Source: Prevotella sp. (GTDB lineage Bacteria > Bacteroidota > Bacteroidia > Bacteroidales > Bacteroidaceae). Taken from it: a stretch of DNA of 64,000 nt. Every line of letters begins with the position of its first letter. The first letter of the stretch is position 1. Of the stretch, positions 25,971-35,421 are shown in pieces. Under the pieces are notes generated by a model that made no database searches, was not told the origin of the DNA, and saw only the letters and a program-made list of their open reading frames with translations. The stretch is taken from positions 186,001 to 250,000 of the forward strand of contig JALCDQ010000001.1 in NCBI GenBank assembly GCA_022641735.1, written 5' to 3'. The translations under genes and the position numbers were made by a program.

Positions 25971-28916
25971 ATGAATCTAATTAAAATCTTTTTATCTATT
26001 CTCTTAGCCACTGGTACGTTGAGTGCCAACGCTCAAGGCTTTTCCCAAGACGGGAATTATGTTACAATAAAAATGCAACATTCCCAGCAGAAAGCTACCA
26101 AACAGGTACGTCTGCAAGTCATCAACGATAAAATCATTCGTGTGGAAGCAACAGCCGAATCAGCTTTCCCTCAGAAAAAGAGTTTAATCATCGTTCCCCA
26201 AAAAGCCTTTACCCACTTCACAGTGAACAAGTCTGGCAAGGATATTATCGTGAAAACGGCTAAGATAATGGCAAAAGTTAATGGAGAAACAGGCAGAGTT
26301 GTTTTCTATAGTGCTAATGGCAAGCAACTGCTTTCTGAAGTTCCAACGGGTGGAAAGACCTTCACGGCCTTCACTGTTCCTACACGTGAGCAGGGTGTTG
26401 ACGGTCATCTAACCGAGCAACAGAAACATGGCTGGACTTGGAGAGCCCTTTTCGATAGCCCTGATGATGAAGCCTTTTATGGATTAGGACAACATCAGGC
26501 AGAAGAACTGAATATGAAAGGTAAGAATGAGGATCTCTATCAATATAATACAAAGGTATCAATCCCCTTCATCGTAAGCAATCATGGCTATGGATTGCTA
26601 TGGGATTCCTATTCCTATTGCCGTTGGGGTAATCCCAATGAATATTTGCAACTCAACCGTGCCTTCACCCTTTACGACAAAGATGGCGTAAAAGGCCATC
26701 TCACAGGAACTTATACTGATAAGGACCAGAAGACTACCGTACGTGATGAGGATAGCATTTATTACGAATATGCCATGCCTGCAAAGTCAGAAATCTGCAA
26801 GGCTACCGATAACGGAGGCATTCAGAATCTGCCTAAAGGCTTCAATCTTGATGGTGCAAAAGTGCTCTATGAAGGTTATTTGGAGGCTCCTGTGACCAAT
26901 AACTATCGTTTTATCCTTTATTATGCAGGTTATACTCGAGTTTTTATCAATAATAAAGAGGTGTTGCCAGAGCGTTGGAGAACAGCATGGAACCCTAACT
27001 CCTGGAAGTTCACTTTTCAACTTTCAAAGGGCGAGCGGGTGCCTATACGCATAGAATGGCAACCCGACGGAACCGTCTCTTACTGCGGATTGCGCACTGC
27101 AACACCACAAACAGAGGAAGAACAAAATCGCTTGAGCATCTGGAGTGAGATGTCTAAAGACATGGATTACTATTTCATCGCTGGAAATAATACGGATGAA
27201 GTCATCAGCGGTTACCGTACCCTTACGGGCAAAGCCCCTGTTTATCCTAAGTGGGTTTTAGGCTTTTGGCAAAGTCGTGAACGCTACAGGACCTCTGCTG
27301 ACATAGAAAACACGTTACGAGAGTTCCGTACACGTCATATCCCTATCGATAATATCGTACAAGATTGGAACTATTGGGCTGATGACCAATGGGGCAGTCA
27401 TCAATTTGAGGCTTCCCGTTATCCTAACCCACAAGCTATGCTCGACAGCGTGCATGCCATGCACGGCCGCTTCATGATTAGTGTATGGCCTAAGTTCTAC
27501 AGCAATGTAGCCAATTATAAGGCATTGGATGCCCATGGCTGGATTTATCATCAGTCCATCAAAGACGGAATCCGTGACTGGATGGGATTCCCTGAATCTT
27601 TCTATGATGCTTATAGCGAAGGCGCCCGCAAAATGTTTTGGAAGCAGATGGATGACAACCTCTATAGTAAATATAAGTTCGGCGTTGATGCGTGGTGGAT
27701 GGATGCCAGTGAGCCAAACATCCTTGACTGTACCCCTATGTGGTATCGCAAGGCACTCACAAGCCCTACCGTATTGGGTACAGCAACAGAGTATTTCAAT
27801 GCTTATTCGCTTGTCAATGCCGATGCTATCTATAATGGACAGCGCAGTGTGAATCCTAATCAGCGTGTATTCCTATTGACGCGCAGTGGTTTTGCCGGTG
27901 AGCAACGCTATAGTACTGCCACTTGGAGTGGCGACATTGGTACTCGTTGGGAGGATATGCGTGCTCAGATGACGGCTGGATTAAATTATTCTATCTCCGG
28001 CATACCTTTCTGGGGAATGGACCAAGGTGGTTTCTCCGTTGAAAAGAGATATGTGGCTGCTCAGCAGAAATATGATGCTACAGGAGAAGAAAACGAAGAT
28101 TTGAAGGAATGGAGAGAACTGCAGACCCGTTGGAATCAATTTGGCTGCTTCATCCCACTCTATCGCACCCATGGTCAATGGCCATTGCGTGAAGTCTGGA
28201 ATATCGCTCCTGAAACTCATCCTGCCTATCAGACTATCCTCTATTATGACCGTCTGCGCTATCACATGATGCCTTACCTCTACTCTATGGCAGGATGGGC
28301 ACACCTCAAAGACTATACGCTGATGCGGGCTTTGGTGATGGATTTCACGTATGACAATAAGGTGAACGACATCAAAGACCAGTGGATGTTCGGTCCTTCA
28401 CTGATGGCATGCCCTGTAGGCTATTACAAAGCACGCACCCGTCAAGTGTATCTTCCTAAGAATTTAGGTTGGTATGACCTCTATACAGGCAAGCACTTCA
28501 ATGGCGGACAGACGATTGTTGCGGATGCTCCTTATGAGAAAATCCCTGTCTTTGTACCTGATGGAAGCATCATTCCTTTTGGTCCTGCCATTGAATGGAG
28601 CGATGAAAAGCCTGCTGAACTCATCAACCTCTATGTATATGCAGGTAAAAATGCAGAGTTTACCCTTTACGAAGACGAGGGCACCAATTATAATTATGAG
28701 AAAGGACAATATTCCACTATCGACATTCGTTATAATGATGCTACTAAAAAGTTGACTTTCGGACAGCGCAAAGGTGCCTTCAAAGGCATGTTGCAGAACC
28801 GCCGTTTCAATGTCGTTTTCATCACGCCTATTGCCACTAAAGACTTAAATCTCGACAATCCAAAGGGGCAGATGGTCAACTATACAGGCACTGAGAAAAC
28901 TCTGAATTTGGAATAA
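25971..28916 (+). CDS. GH31 alpha-xylosidase with PA14 insert
   Basis: 981 residues with a signal peptide (TGTLSANA). N-terminal beta-sandwich to about 230, a PA14-like insert (about 285-375; YEGYLEAPVTNNYRFILYYAG), then the barrel from about 425. The nucleophile is Asp578 in WWMDASEPN and the acid/base Asp655 in TWSGDIGTRW, both standard GH31 motifs. GH31 members with a PA14 insert are known alpha-xylosidases acting on xyloglucan oligosaccharides, where PA14 extends the substrate pocket. It removes the terminal xylose so that the GH3 glucosidase can attack. Probably periplasmic. Confidence 0.93.
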   Translation: MNLIKIFLSILLATGTLSANAQGFSQDGNYVTIKMQHSQQKATKQVRLQVINDKIIRVEATAESAFPQKKSLIIVPQKAFTHFTVNKSGKDIIVKTAKIMAKVNGETGRVVFYSANGKQLLSEVPTGGKTFTAFTVPTREQGVDGHLTEQQKHGWTWRALFDSPDDEAFYGLGQHQAEELNMKGKNEDLYQYNTKVSIPFIVSNHGYGLLWDSYSYCRWGNPNEYLQLNRAFTLYDKDGVKGHLTGTYTDKDQKTTVRDEDSIYYEYAMPAKSEICKATDNGGIQNLPKGFNLDGAKVLYEGYLEAPVTNNYRFILYYAGYTRVFINNKEVLPERWRTAWNPNSWKFTFQLSKGERVPIRIEWQPDGTVSYCGLRTATPQTEEEQNRLSIWSEMSKDMDYYFIAGNNTDEVISGYRTLTGKAPVYPKWVLGFWQSRERYRTSADIENTLREFRTRHIPIDNIVQDWNYWADDQWGSHQFEASRYPNPQAMLDSVHAMHGRFMISVWPKFYSNVANYKALDAHGWIYHQSIKDGIRDWMGFPESFYDAYSEGARKMFWKQMDDNLYSKYKFGVDAWWMDASEPNILDCTPMWYRKALTSPTVLGTATEYFNAYSLVNADAIYNGQRSVNPNQRVFLLTRSGFAGEQRYSTATWSGDIGTRWEDMRAQMTAGLNYSISGIPFWGMDQGGFSVEKRYVAAQQKYDATGEENEDLKEWRELQTRWNQFGCFIPLYRTHGQWPLREVWNIAPETHPAYQTILYYDRLRYHMMPYLYSMAGWAHLKDYTLMRALVMDFTYDNKVNDIKDQWMFGPSLMACPVGYYKARTRQVYLPKNLGWYDLYTGKHFNGGQTIVADAPYEKIPVFVPDGSIIPFGPAIEWSDEKPAELINLYVYAGKNAEFTLYEDEGTNYNYEKGQYSTIDIRYNDATKKLTFGQRKGAFKGMLQNRRFNVVFITPIATKDLNLDNPKGQMVNYTGTEKTLNLE

Positions 28917-28933
28917 ACATAACATATAAAACG

Positions 28934-31132
28934 ATGATTAGAACTATATTACTGGCTTTTACATTGAGTGTTGCCCTTTCGGCTAACGCTCAATCTGACC
29001 GCAAGGTTTATCTTGACCCTAATGCTCCCCTAGAGCAACGGGTACAAGATGCCTTAAGCAGAATGACTACCCATGAGAAAATCATGATTCTCCATGCACA
29101 AAGCAAGTTCACTTCTGCAGGAGTGCCACGTTTGGGTATTCCTCAACTGAACATGGATGATGGTCCTCACGGAGTTAGGGAGGAACTGGAATGGAACTCT
29201 TGGAGTCCTGCTCATTGGACGAATGACTCCATTGTGGCCTTCCCTTCCCTTACCTGTCTTGCCGCATCATGGAATCCGGAACTTAGCCGCATGTATGGAA
29301 ATGCTGTCAGTGAGGAGTTTGCTTTTCGTGGCAAGAACATCATGTTAGGGCCTGGAGTGAATATATCCCGCAATCCTTACAATGGTCGTAACTTTGAATA
29401 TATGGGTGAAGACCCGTATTTGGCCGGCGAGATGGTATATCCTTACATCCAAGCTGCACAGAAGAATGGCGTGGCTTGTTGTCTGAAGCACTTCTTTCTG
29501 AATAATCAGGAGATTGAACGCTTCTCCGCCAATGTCAATGTGAGCGAACGTGCCGTTAATGAGATTTATCTGCCTGCCTTCAAAAAAGCCGTACAGAAAG
29601 GTGGCGTTTGGACAGTTATGGGCTCTTATCCGATGTGGAATGGCATTCATTGCTGTCATAATGACTCCCTTCTCAATGGCATACTGAAACGTGCATGGGG
29701 CTTCGATGGCGCTCTGATAAGCGACTGGGGAGGTACTACCAACACGATGGAGGCTGCCACAGGTGGTCTTGATATTGAAATGGGCAGTTATACCGATGGA
29801 AAGACAAAAGAGTCAGAATATGGCTATAATGACTATTATCTGGCTGACCCATTTGAGAAACTCATCAATGAGGGAAAGGTTCCCATGAGTGTGCTCAACG
29901 ACAAGGCAGCACGAGTGTTGCGCACTATCTTCCGCACAGCTATGAATCCTCATAAAGCCCTTGGTTCTCAGTGCTCTCAGGAACATTATGATGCTTGTCG
30001 GACGATCGGCAGTGAGGGCATCGTGTTGCTGAAGAATGAGAAGGCATTGTTGCCTATCCAACCTGCCCGCTATAAGCATATCTTGGTAGTAGGTGAGAAT
30101 GCTACCCGCTCCTTGACAAAAGGCGGCGGCTCTTCAGAACTGAAAACGTTGAAGGATATTGCACCGCTTGAGGCTTTGAAGGAAATCTATGGCGATAAAA
30201 TCGACTATGCTCAGGGTTATACATCCGGACAAGCCATCTATGATGTAGTAGATAAGGTGGATGTTGCTGAGCAAACTAAACTGCATGCAGAAGCATTGGA
30301 AAAGGCCAAGAAAGCCGACCTCATCCTCTATATCGGCGGTTTGAATAAGAACTGCAAGCAGGATTGTGAGAACAGCGACCGTGAGGATTTCCATCTCTCT
30401 TTTGGTCAGAATGAACTTATCTCCGAACTTGCCAAGATACAGAAGAATATCATCGTCGTCACCTTTGGCGGTAATGCCTTTGCCACACCTTGGATTAACC
30501 AGGTTCCCGCAATGGTGCATTGCTGGTATTTAGGCTCTGAAGGCGGCCATGCTTTGGCTGATGTGCTCAGTGGAAAGGTAAATCCAAGTGGCAAGTTGCC
30601 TATTTCTTTTGCCAAGAGCGGCAATGATTATTCTTTTGCCAAATATGGTAAGGAAGCCTATCCTGGCGTTAATCATCAGGTATATTATAAGGAGGGCATC
30701 TTCGTAGGTTATCGTTATTTCGACACGAAGAACGTGAGCGTTCAGTTCCCCTTCGGTTATGGCCTCAGCTATACCACCTTCAAATATGGGCGTCCATCGC
30801 TTTCAGCCTCTACGCTCACTAATGACGGAAAGATTACCCTTTCTGTAGCAGTCACCAATACAGGCAAGGTTGCAGGCAAGGAAATCGTACAGTTATATAT
30901 AGGTGAAGAGAAATGCAGCGAAGAGCGGCCATTGAAGGAATTGAAGCACTTTGAGAAAGTCAGCCTCAATCCTGGCGAAACGAAGACCGTGAGCTTCGAG
31001 ATAACCCCCGAAGACCTGCAGTTCTTCTCTGCTGCAAAGCATCAATGGACCGTTGAGCCTGGCAAGTTCAAGGCTTATGTGGGTGCTTCTGTAGAAGACA
31101 TCAAAGGCATTTCGGAATTCAATATAAAGTAG
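28934..31132 (+). CDS. GH3 beta-glucosidase
   Basis: 732 residues, signal peptide to about 20. GH3 N-terminal barrel, second alpha/beta domain and C-terminal Fn3-like domain (about 655-730). Nucleophile Asp264 in GFDGALISDWGG; the substrate-binding KHFFLNNQE motif near 185 is present. It starts 17 bp after the GH31 gene, so the pair is one unit. It removes glucose from the non-reducing end of xylose-trimmed oligosaccharides in the periplasm. A strong terminator follows. Confidence 0.94.
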   Translation: MIRTILLAFTLSVALSANAQSDRKVYLDPNAPLEQRVQDALSRMTTHEKIMILHAQSKFTSAGVPRLGIPQLNMDDGPHGVREELEWNSWSPAHWTNDSIVAFPSLTCLAASWNPELSRMYGNAVSEEFAFRGKNIMLGPGVNISRNPYNGRNFEYMGEDPYLAGEMVYPYIQAAQKNGVACCLKHFFLNNQEIERFSANVNVSERAVNEIYLPAFKKAVQKGGVWTVMGSYPMWNGIHCCHNDSLLNGILKRAWGFDGALISDWGGTTNTMEAATGGLDIEMGSYTDGKTKESEYGYNDYYLADPFEKLINEGKVPMSVLNDKAARVLRTIFRTAMNPHKALGSQCSQEHYDACRTIGSEGIVLLKNEKALLPIQPARYKHILVVGENATRSLTKGGGSSELKTLKDIAPLEALKEIYGDKIDYAQGYTSGQAIYDVVDKVDVAEQTKLHAEALEKAKKADLILYIGGLNKNCKQDCENSDREDFHLSFGQNELISELAKIQKNIIVVTFGGNAFATPWINQVPAMVHCWYLGSEGGHALADVLSGKVNPSGKLPISFAKSGNDYSFAKYGKEAYPGVNHQVYYKEGIFVGYRYFDTKNVSVQFPFGYGLSYTTFKYGRPSLSASTLTNDGKITLSVAVTNTGKVAGKEIVQLYIGEEKCSEERPLKELKHFEKVSLNPGETKTVSFEITPEDLQFFSAAKHQWTVEPGKFKAYVGASVEDIKGISEFNIK

Positions 31133-31142
31133 TTAACAGATG

Positions 31143-31202
31143 GCTATCTATTGGGCGGAATTGGAGTTGAATACCCCCTTTCCGCTAATAGATAGCTTTT
31201 TA
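31143..31202 (+). terminator. Intrinsic terminator at the end of the PUL operon
   Basis: GCTATCTATT..GCGGAA pairs with TTCCGC.AATAGATAGC across a 20-nt loop, followed by TTTTT. Long stem with small internal mismatches. Confidence 0.8.
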
Positions 31203-31203
31203 C

Positions 31204-31268
31204 CTTGTAATCAATGGTCTTTTAGAGGGTAAACAACGATTGTTTACGATGTAAAAGGTAACCTTTTA
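31204..31268. repeat. Dispersed repeat, short copy d
   Basis: Contains GTAAACAA cga TTGTTTAC (31229-31247, perfect dyad) and AAAAGGT a ACCTTTT (31253-31267), with the AATGGTCTTTTA word of the family. Lies directly behind the PUL terminator. Confidence 0.55.
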
Positions 31269-31283
31269 AAAAATCCTCAGTAA

Positions 31284-31382
31284 CTCTCTGATTCTTCGGC
31301 GTTTATCTTTAAGACACTGGAAAAATCCCTGACAAAAGGAGAAGATAACCTATTGGAGATTGCCGAAAGACTCTTCCCTTGA
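31284..31382 (+). pseudogene. Possible relic of a coding sequence, 32 codons
   Basis: A frame without a start codon reads SDSSAFIFKTLEKSLTKGED then NLLEIAERLFP and a stop. The amphipathic, charged composition looks like the C-terminus of a real protein, unlike the AT-rich surroundings. It could be the residue of a gene deleted between the PUL and its regulator. I cannot name the family. Confidence 0.3.
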
Positions 31383-31441
31383 AAAAAATCTGCCGATAAG
31401 ATTTTATTTTCATTTTTTTATTCATAAATAAAAAAAAGTCG

Positions 31442-31449
31442 TATCTTTG
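31442..31449 (+). promoter_or_regulatory. -7 box of the HTCS gene
   Basis: TATCTTTG, 32 bp before the start codon. The regulator is thus transcribed separately from the PUL operon. Confidence 0.7.
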
Positions 31450-31481
31450 CGGAGTTAACTACTCTCAACCGAAAAAAAGAT

Positions 31482-34400
31482 ATGAAGATACGAACTATAA
31501 TCATCATTCTCGCCTTTCTTGCGCAGGGTATTGCCAGCAAAGCCCAATCTCCCGTTTCGGGATTGGCTTTCAACAATATCACTGTCAGCGACGGGCTCAG
31601 CAGCAATCGGATTCAGTCTATCTTTAAAGACAGCTATGGCTTTATATGGATTGGCACCGAGCAAGGATTGAACCGCTATGATGGTTTTCGCTTCAAGACC
31701 TTCTTTTCACAACGCAATGACCCTCTCTCTCTGCCTAACAACAGCATTACGAAGATAACAGAAGATGCAGAGAAGAATCTATGGATAAATACGTCGATTG
31801 GTTATTGCATTTATGACCATAAGACAGAATCCTTCTCGAAGGATGTCAATCAATGGATGACGCAACATGGCATGAAGGAAACGCCTATTCACTTATCCAC
31901 TGATGCAAGCAAAAACTTATGGATACATACCCGCAAGCATGTCTATTATTATGATTTCCATACCCATAAAGCGACCGTTTTCAATATGGGAAGCCGCAAG
32001 GGCATGCTTCCAAATGGAGAGATTACCGACCTTTTCACTATCGAACAATATGCGATAGCCTCTTACAACAATGGCATTCTTGCCAAATTAGACTCCAAGA
32101 CAGGCCGCATTATATGGGTGAATTATTATCTGCGGAATCATGGCATCAAGAAAAATATGCCTTATCGCACCTTCATTGACCGACAAAACAACTATTGGGT
32201 GTTCTCTGGAGAGCTGACCATTGAATATTCTGCCAGTGAAAGGAAATGGAAATATATCAGCAACAAGATGGTGACGGATATCCTTCAAGACCAGCAAGGA
32301 CGCATCTGGATGGCTACTGACCATGACGGCATCATCATTGATGGGAAGACTGTACCTAATGTATTGTCAGACAACACTTTGCGTTGCCTCTATCTTGATG
32401 ATTGGGGAACGGTTTGGATAGGCACTTATAAATGTGGAGTGGCTTATCACTATGAAGGTCAGACAACATTCGAGGGCCTTCCATTAGGCGATGTTTGCAC
32501 GATAACGCAGGATGATGATGGCAACTATTGGTGTGGCACTAATGACAAGGGGCTCATCTTCCTTTCCAAGAATCGGCAAATCAAGCGCGAATATAAATCC
32601 TCCGCAAGTCATCTTGGCTCTGATATCATCGTGAGCAGTCTTCATGCCAGCGATGGCTCTATATGGTTTGGCTCTTTTCGCGGAGGGTTGGCAAGATATC
32701 AAAACGGTACTTTCCATGTTTGGCGCGAACAAGCGGGAGGACTATGCAATGATAATGTGTGGTCGTTAGCTGAAGACCATCAGGGCAACATCATCATAGG
32801 TACTTTAGGGTCAGGAATCCAGATTTTCAATCCTATGACTGGCAAATTCACTACTTACAATCGGGCAAACAGTGGACTTGCGAGTGATTATGTATCCTCT
32901 GTATGCGTGGATTATAATGATGATATCATCATCGGACATTCCCTTGATTTCACCATCTTTGACCGTAAAGCCCACAAAATGCGCAACATTCACCGCACTC
33001 AGCATGGGCAGGAATTAAGTAGTCCTACGGTTAATCAAGTGTTTGTAGACAGTCGGCAACTGATTTGGATTGCCACGGCATCAGGCTTGAATGTCTATGA
33101 CCGACAGAAGGATGAAATCTCCTTGGTAAGTATGAATGCCTCTTCCGCTGAGCCTGAGATTTGCTCCATTAGCGAAGATTTGGAAGGCTCGATATGGATT
33201 ACCACGGCAAACACCGTGAAAAGGATATACGTCAACGCCAAGGATAATGGCTGGAACTTCTTTATGAACAGCTTCTCGGCAACCGACGGCCTGCAAAGTC
33301 GCCTTTTCAATCAGAGAAGCATCTATACCACCGAGAGCGGCGACATCATCGTTGGAGGCATGGATGGCATCAACATCATCTCTCCACAACTCATCAACAG
33401 GAAGATAAAGCACTCCAATGTGGTCTTCAGTGGTCTCGTCATCTTTGACCATACCGTGAGTGTAGGCGAACAAATTGATGGCAGGACCATCCTCAAGGAA
33501 AGCCTCAACACAACCCGAAATTTAAAGTTGAAGTCGAATCTCAATGTGTTCACCATCCAACTTGCGGCTTCGAATGCTGGAATCCCTGAGAATTGCAGGT
33601 TCCAATACAGGTTGCAAGGATATAACGACCGCTGGACTTACACGGCTGAAAAGCAACCAAGCATCTCCTTCAATAACCTTGAACCTGGCAAATATGAACT
33701 TGAAGTGAGGATTGTGGACTTCAATGGCAACCCGCAATCTGACATCAGTACCCTCCAAATCCATATCCTTCCCCCATTCTATCGCACGTGGTGGGCTTAC
33801 CTTCTCTATATTCTCTTCCTCGCTTCCATTGCTTGGTGGTTTTATCATCAGTATCAGCGCAAACGCCAAGAGGAAAGGGAACGCATGGAGAACGAGAAGC
33901 AAAAGGAGTTAAGCGAGATGAAACAGACCTTCTTTACGAATCTCAGCCATGAGCTTCGCACTCCTCTTACGCTCATCATCTCCCCTTTGTCAGGCATCAT
34001 CAGAGGAGAAAGCGACGACAATATACGCTCCAAACTCCAAATCATTGAACGTAATGCGCATCATCTGCTCGATATGGTCAATCAGATGCTCGACACCCGC
34101 AGAATCATGGTGGGGGCAGAGAAACTGAATCTCAAACGGGGTGACATTGTTTCTTTCGTCAACAATATCTGCAACCAATTCAAGGCGCTTGAAGAAAAGA
34201 AGATAAACCTCAACTTCACAACCGATAAGGAACAGTTCTTCACGGATTTCGATAATGACAAAATAGGGAAAATCGTCAATAATCTCCTTTCTAATGCTTA
34301 CAAGTTCACTCCGGATGGAGGCACCATCAATGTTGCCCTCACCAGCAAGGAACAGATTGACCTGACGGTTGCTGATAATGGTATTGGCATCAGTGATGAA

Positions 34401-35384
34401 GACAAGAAGCACATCTTTGAACGTTTCTTCCAAGCCAGCAATAAGACTGCATCTGGCGGCAGTGGCATTGGTCTTAACCTCGTCTTTGAATATGCCCGCA
34501 TGCATGGAGGGTCGGTCACTGTGGCCGATAATCCTGGAGGAGGCACGGTCTTCCACGTGATGTTGCCGATAAGGAAAGAACAGGAAGAGGTGATTGTAAA
34601 GACTGAGAAGAAAGCTGACAATCAGCAACGTGAGTTGTTATTAGTTGACGATAGTGCCGACTTCTTGGAATTCATGGTTTCAGAACTCAGTGATGAATAT
34701 CATGTGACTACAGCCGTCAATGGAGTGGATGCTCTTCAGAAGATAGAAGAGAAGCAACCTGACGTGATACTCAGCGATGTGATGATGCCGGAAATGGATG
34801 GCAATCAACTTTGCCAGAACATCAAACGAAATCCTCGATTGGCAGGCATTCCTGTGATTATACTGACTGCCCGATTAAGTGAAGAAAACGAGCTGGAAAG
34901 CCGCGAATGTGGTGCTGATGACTATATCACCAAACCTTTCAACATCGACCTTCTGCGGGTGCATATCCGCAATCTGGTGAATCATAAGCAACTGTCTTCC
35001 AATGAAAAGATAGAACCTCAAATTACGGAAAGTGAGATAACGTCAATGGATGAGCAATTGGTGAAAGACGCCACTGCTTATGTGGAGAAAAATCTTGACA
35101 ATAGTGATTTGAGTGTTGAGATGATGAGTGAAGACCTCAATATGTCACGCGTGAAGCTCTATCGCCGTTTGCTGACAGTCACTGGCAAGACTCCTTCTGA
35201 GTTTATCCGCCTTATCCGATTGCGCCATGCCGAGCAATTGCTTTGCAAGAGTCAGCTCAGTATTTCCGAGATTGCCTTCAGTGTTGGATTTGCAAGCCTC
35301 CGCTACTTCAGCAAGTGCTTCAAGGACCTTTACGGTCATCTGCCTTCACAACATAAGGACCTGATGAACCGTTCTTCCAAATAG
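31482..35384 (+). CDS. Hybrid two-component system sensor/regulator (HTCS)
   Basis: 1300 residues. Signal peptide to about 20, then periplasmic beta-propeller repeats (GLSSNRIQSIFKDSYGFIWIG and similar WIGT/WIAT blades), a Y_Y_Y domain (about 690-765), a TM helix near 770-792, HisKA with His823 in NLSHELRTPLTL, HATPase with DNGIGISDEDKKHIFERF, a receiver with Asp1099 in LSDVMMPEMDG, and a C-terminal AraC helix-turn-helix (about 1200-1300, IAFSVGFASLRYFSKCFK). HTCS proteins bind an oligosaccharide in the periplasm and activate their PUL. The gene follows the PUL on the same strand. The probable binding site is the direct-repeat array at 14551-14600. Confidence 0.96.
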   Translation: MKIRTIIIILAFLAQGIASKAQSPVSGLAFNNITVSDGLSSNRIQSIFKDSYGFIWIGTEQGLNRYDGFRFKTFFSQRNDPLSLPNNSITKITEDAEKNLWINTSIGYCIYDHKTESFSKDVNQWMTQHGMKETPIHLSTDASKNLWIHTRKHVYYYDFHTHKATVFNMGSRKGMLPNGEITDLFTIEQYAIASYNNGILAKLDSKTGRIIWVNYYLRNHGIKKNMPYRTFIDRQNNYWVFSGELTIEYSASERKWKYISNKMVTDILQDQQGRIWMATDHDGIIIDGKTVPNVLSDNTLRCLYLDDWGTVWIGTYKCGVAYHYEGQTTFEGLPLGDVCTITQDDDGNYWCGTNDKGLIFLSKNRQIKREYKSSASHLGSDIIVSSLHASDGSIWFGSFRGGLARYQNGTFHVWREQAGGLCNDNVWSLAEDHQGNIIIGTLGSGIQIFNPMTGKFTTYNRANSGLASDYVSSVCVDYNDDIIIGHSLDFTIFDRKAHKMRNIHRTQHGQELSSPTVNQVFVDSRQLIWIATASGLNVYDRQKDEISLVSMNASSAEPEICSISEDLEGSIWITTANTVKRIYVNAKDNGWNFFMNSFSATDGLQSRLFNQRSIYTTESGDIIVGGMDGINIISPQLINRKIKHSNVVFSGLVIFDHTVSVGEQIDGRTILKESLNTTRNLKLKSNLNVFTIQLAASNAGIPENCRFQYRLQGYNDRWTYTAEKQPSISFNNLEPGKYELEVRIVDFNGNPQSDISTLQIHILPPFYRTWWAYLLYILFLASIAWWFYHQYQRKRQEERERMENEKQKELSEMKQTFFTNLSHELRTPLTLIISPLSGIIRGESDDNIRSKLQIIERNAHHLLDMVNQMLDTRRIMVGAEKLNLKRGDIVSFVNNICNQFKALEEKKINLNFTTDKEQFFTDFDNDKIGKIVNNLLSNAYKFTPDGGTINVALTSKEQIDLTVADNGIGISDEDKKHIFERFFQASNKTASGGSGIGLNLVFEYARMHGGSVTVADNPGGGTVFHVMLPIRKEQEEVIVKTEKKADNQQRELLLVDDSADFLEFMVSELSDEYHVTTAVNGVDALQKIEEKQPDVILSDVMMPEMDGNQLCQNIKRNPRLAGIPVIILTARLSEENELESRECGADDYITKPFNIDLLRVHIRNLVNHKQLSSNEKIEPQITESEITSMDEQLVKDATAYVEKNLDNSDLSVEMMSEDLNMSRVKLYRRLLTVTGKTPSEFIRLIRLRHAEQLLCKSQLSISEIAFSVGFASLRYFSKCFKDLYGHLPSQHKDLMNRSSK

Positions 35385-35421
35385 GAATAACGGTACTCAG
35401 GTCCATCTGCTTTTCTCTCTC

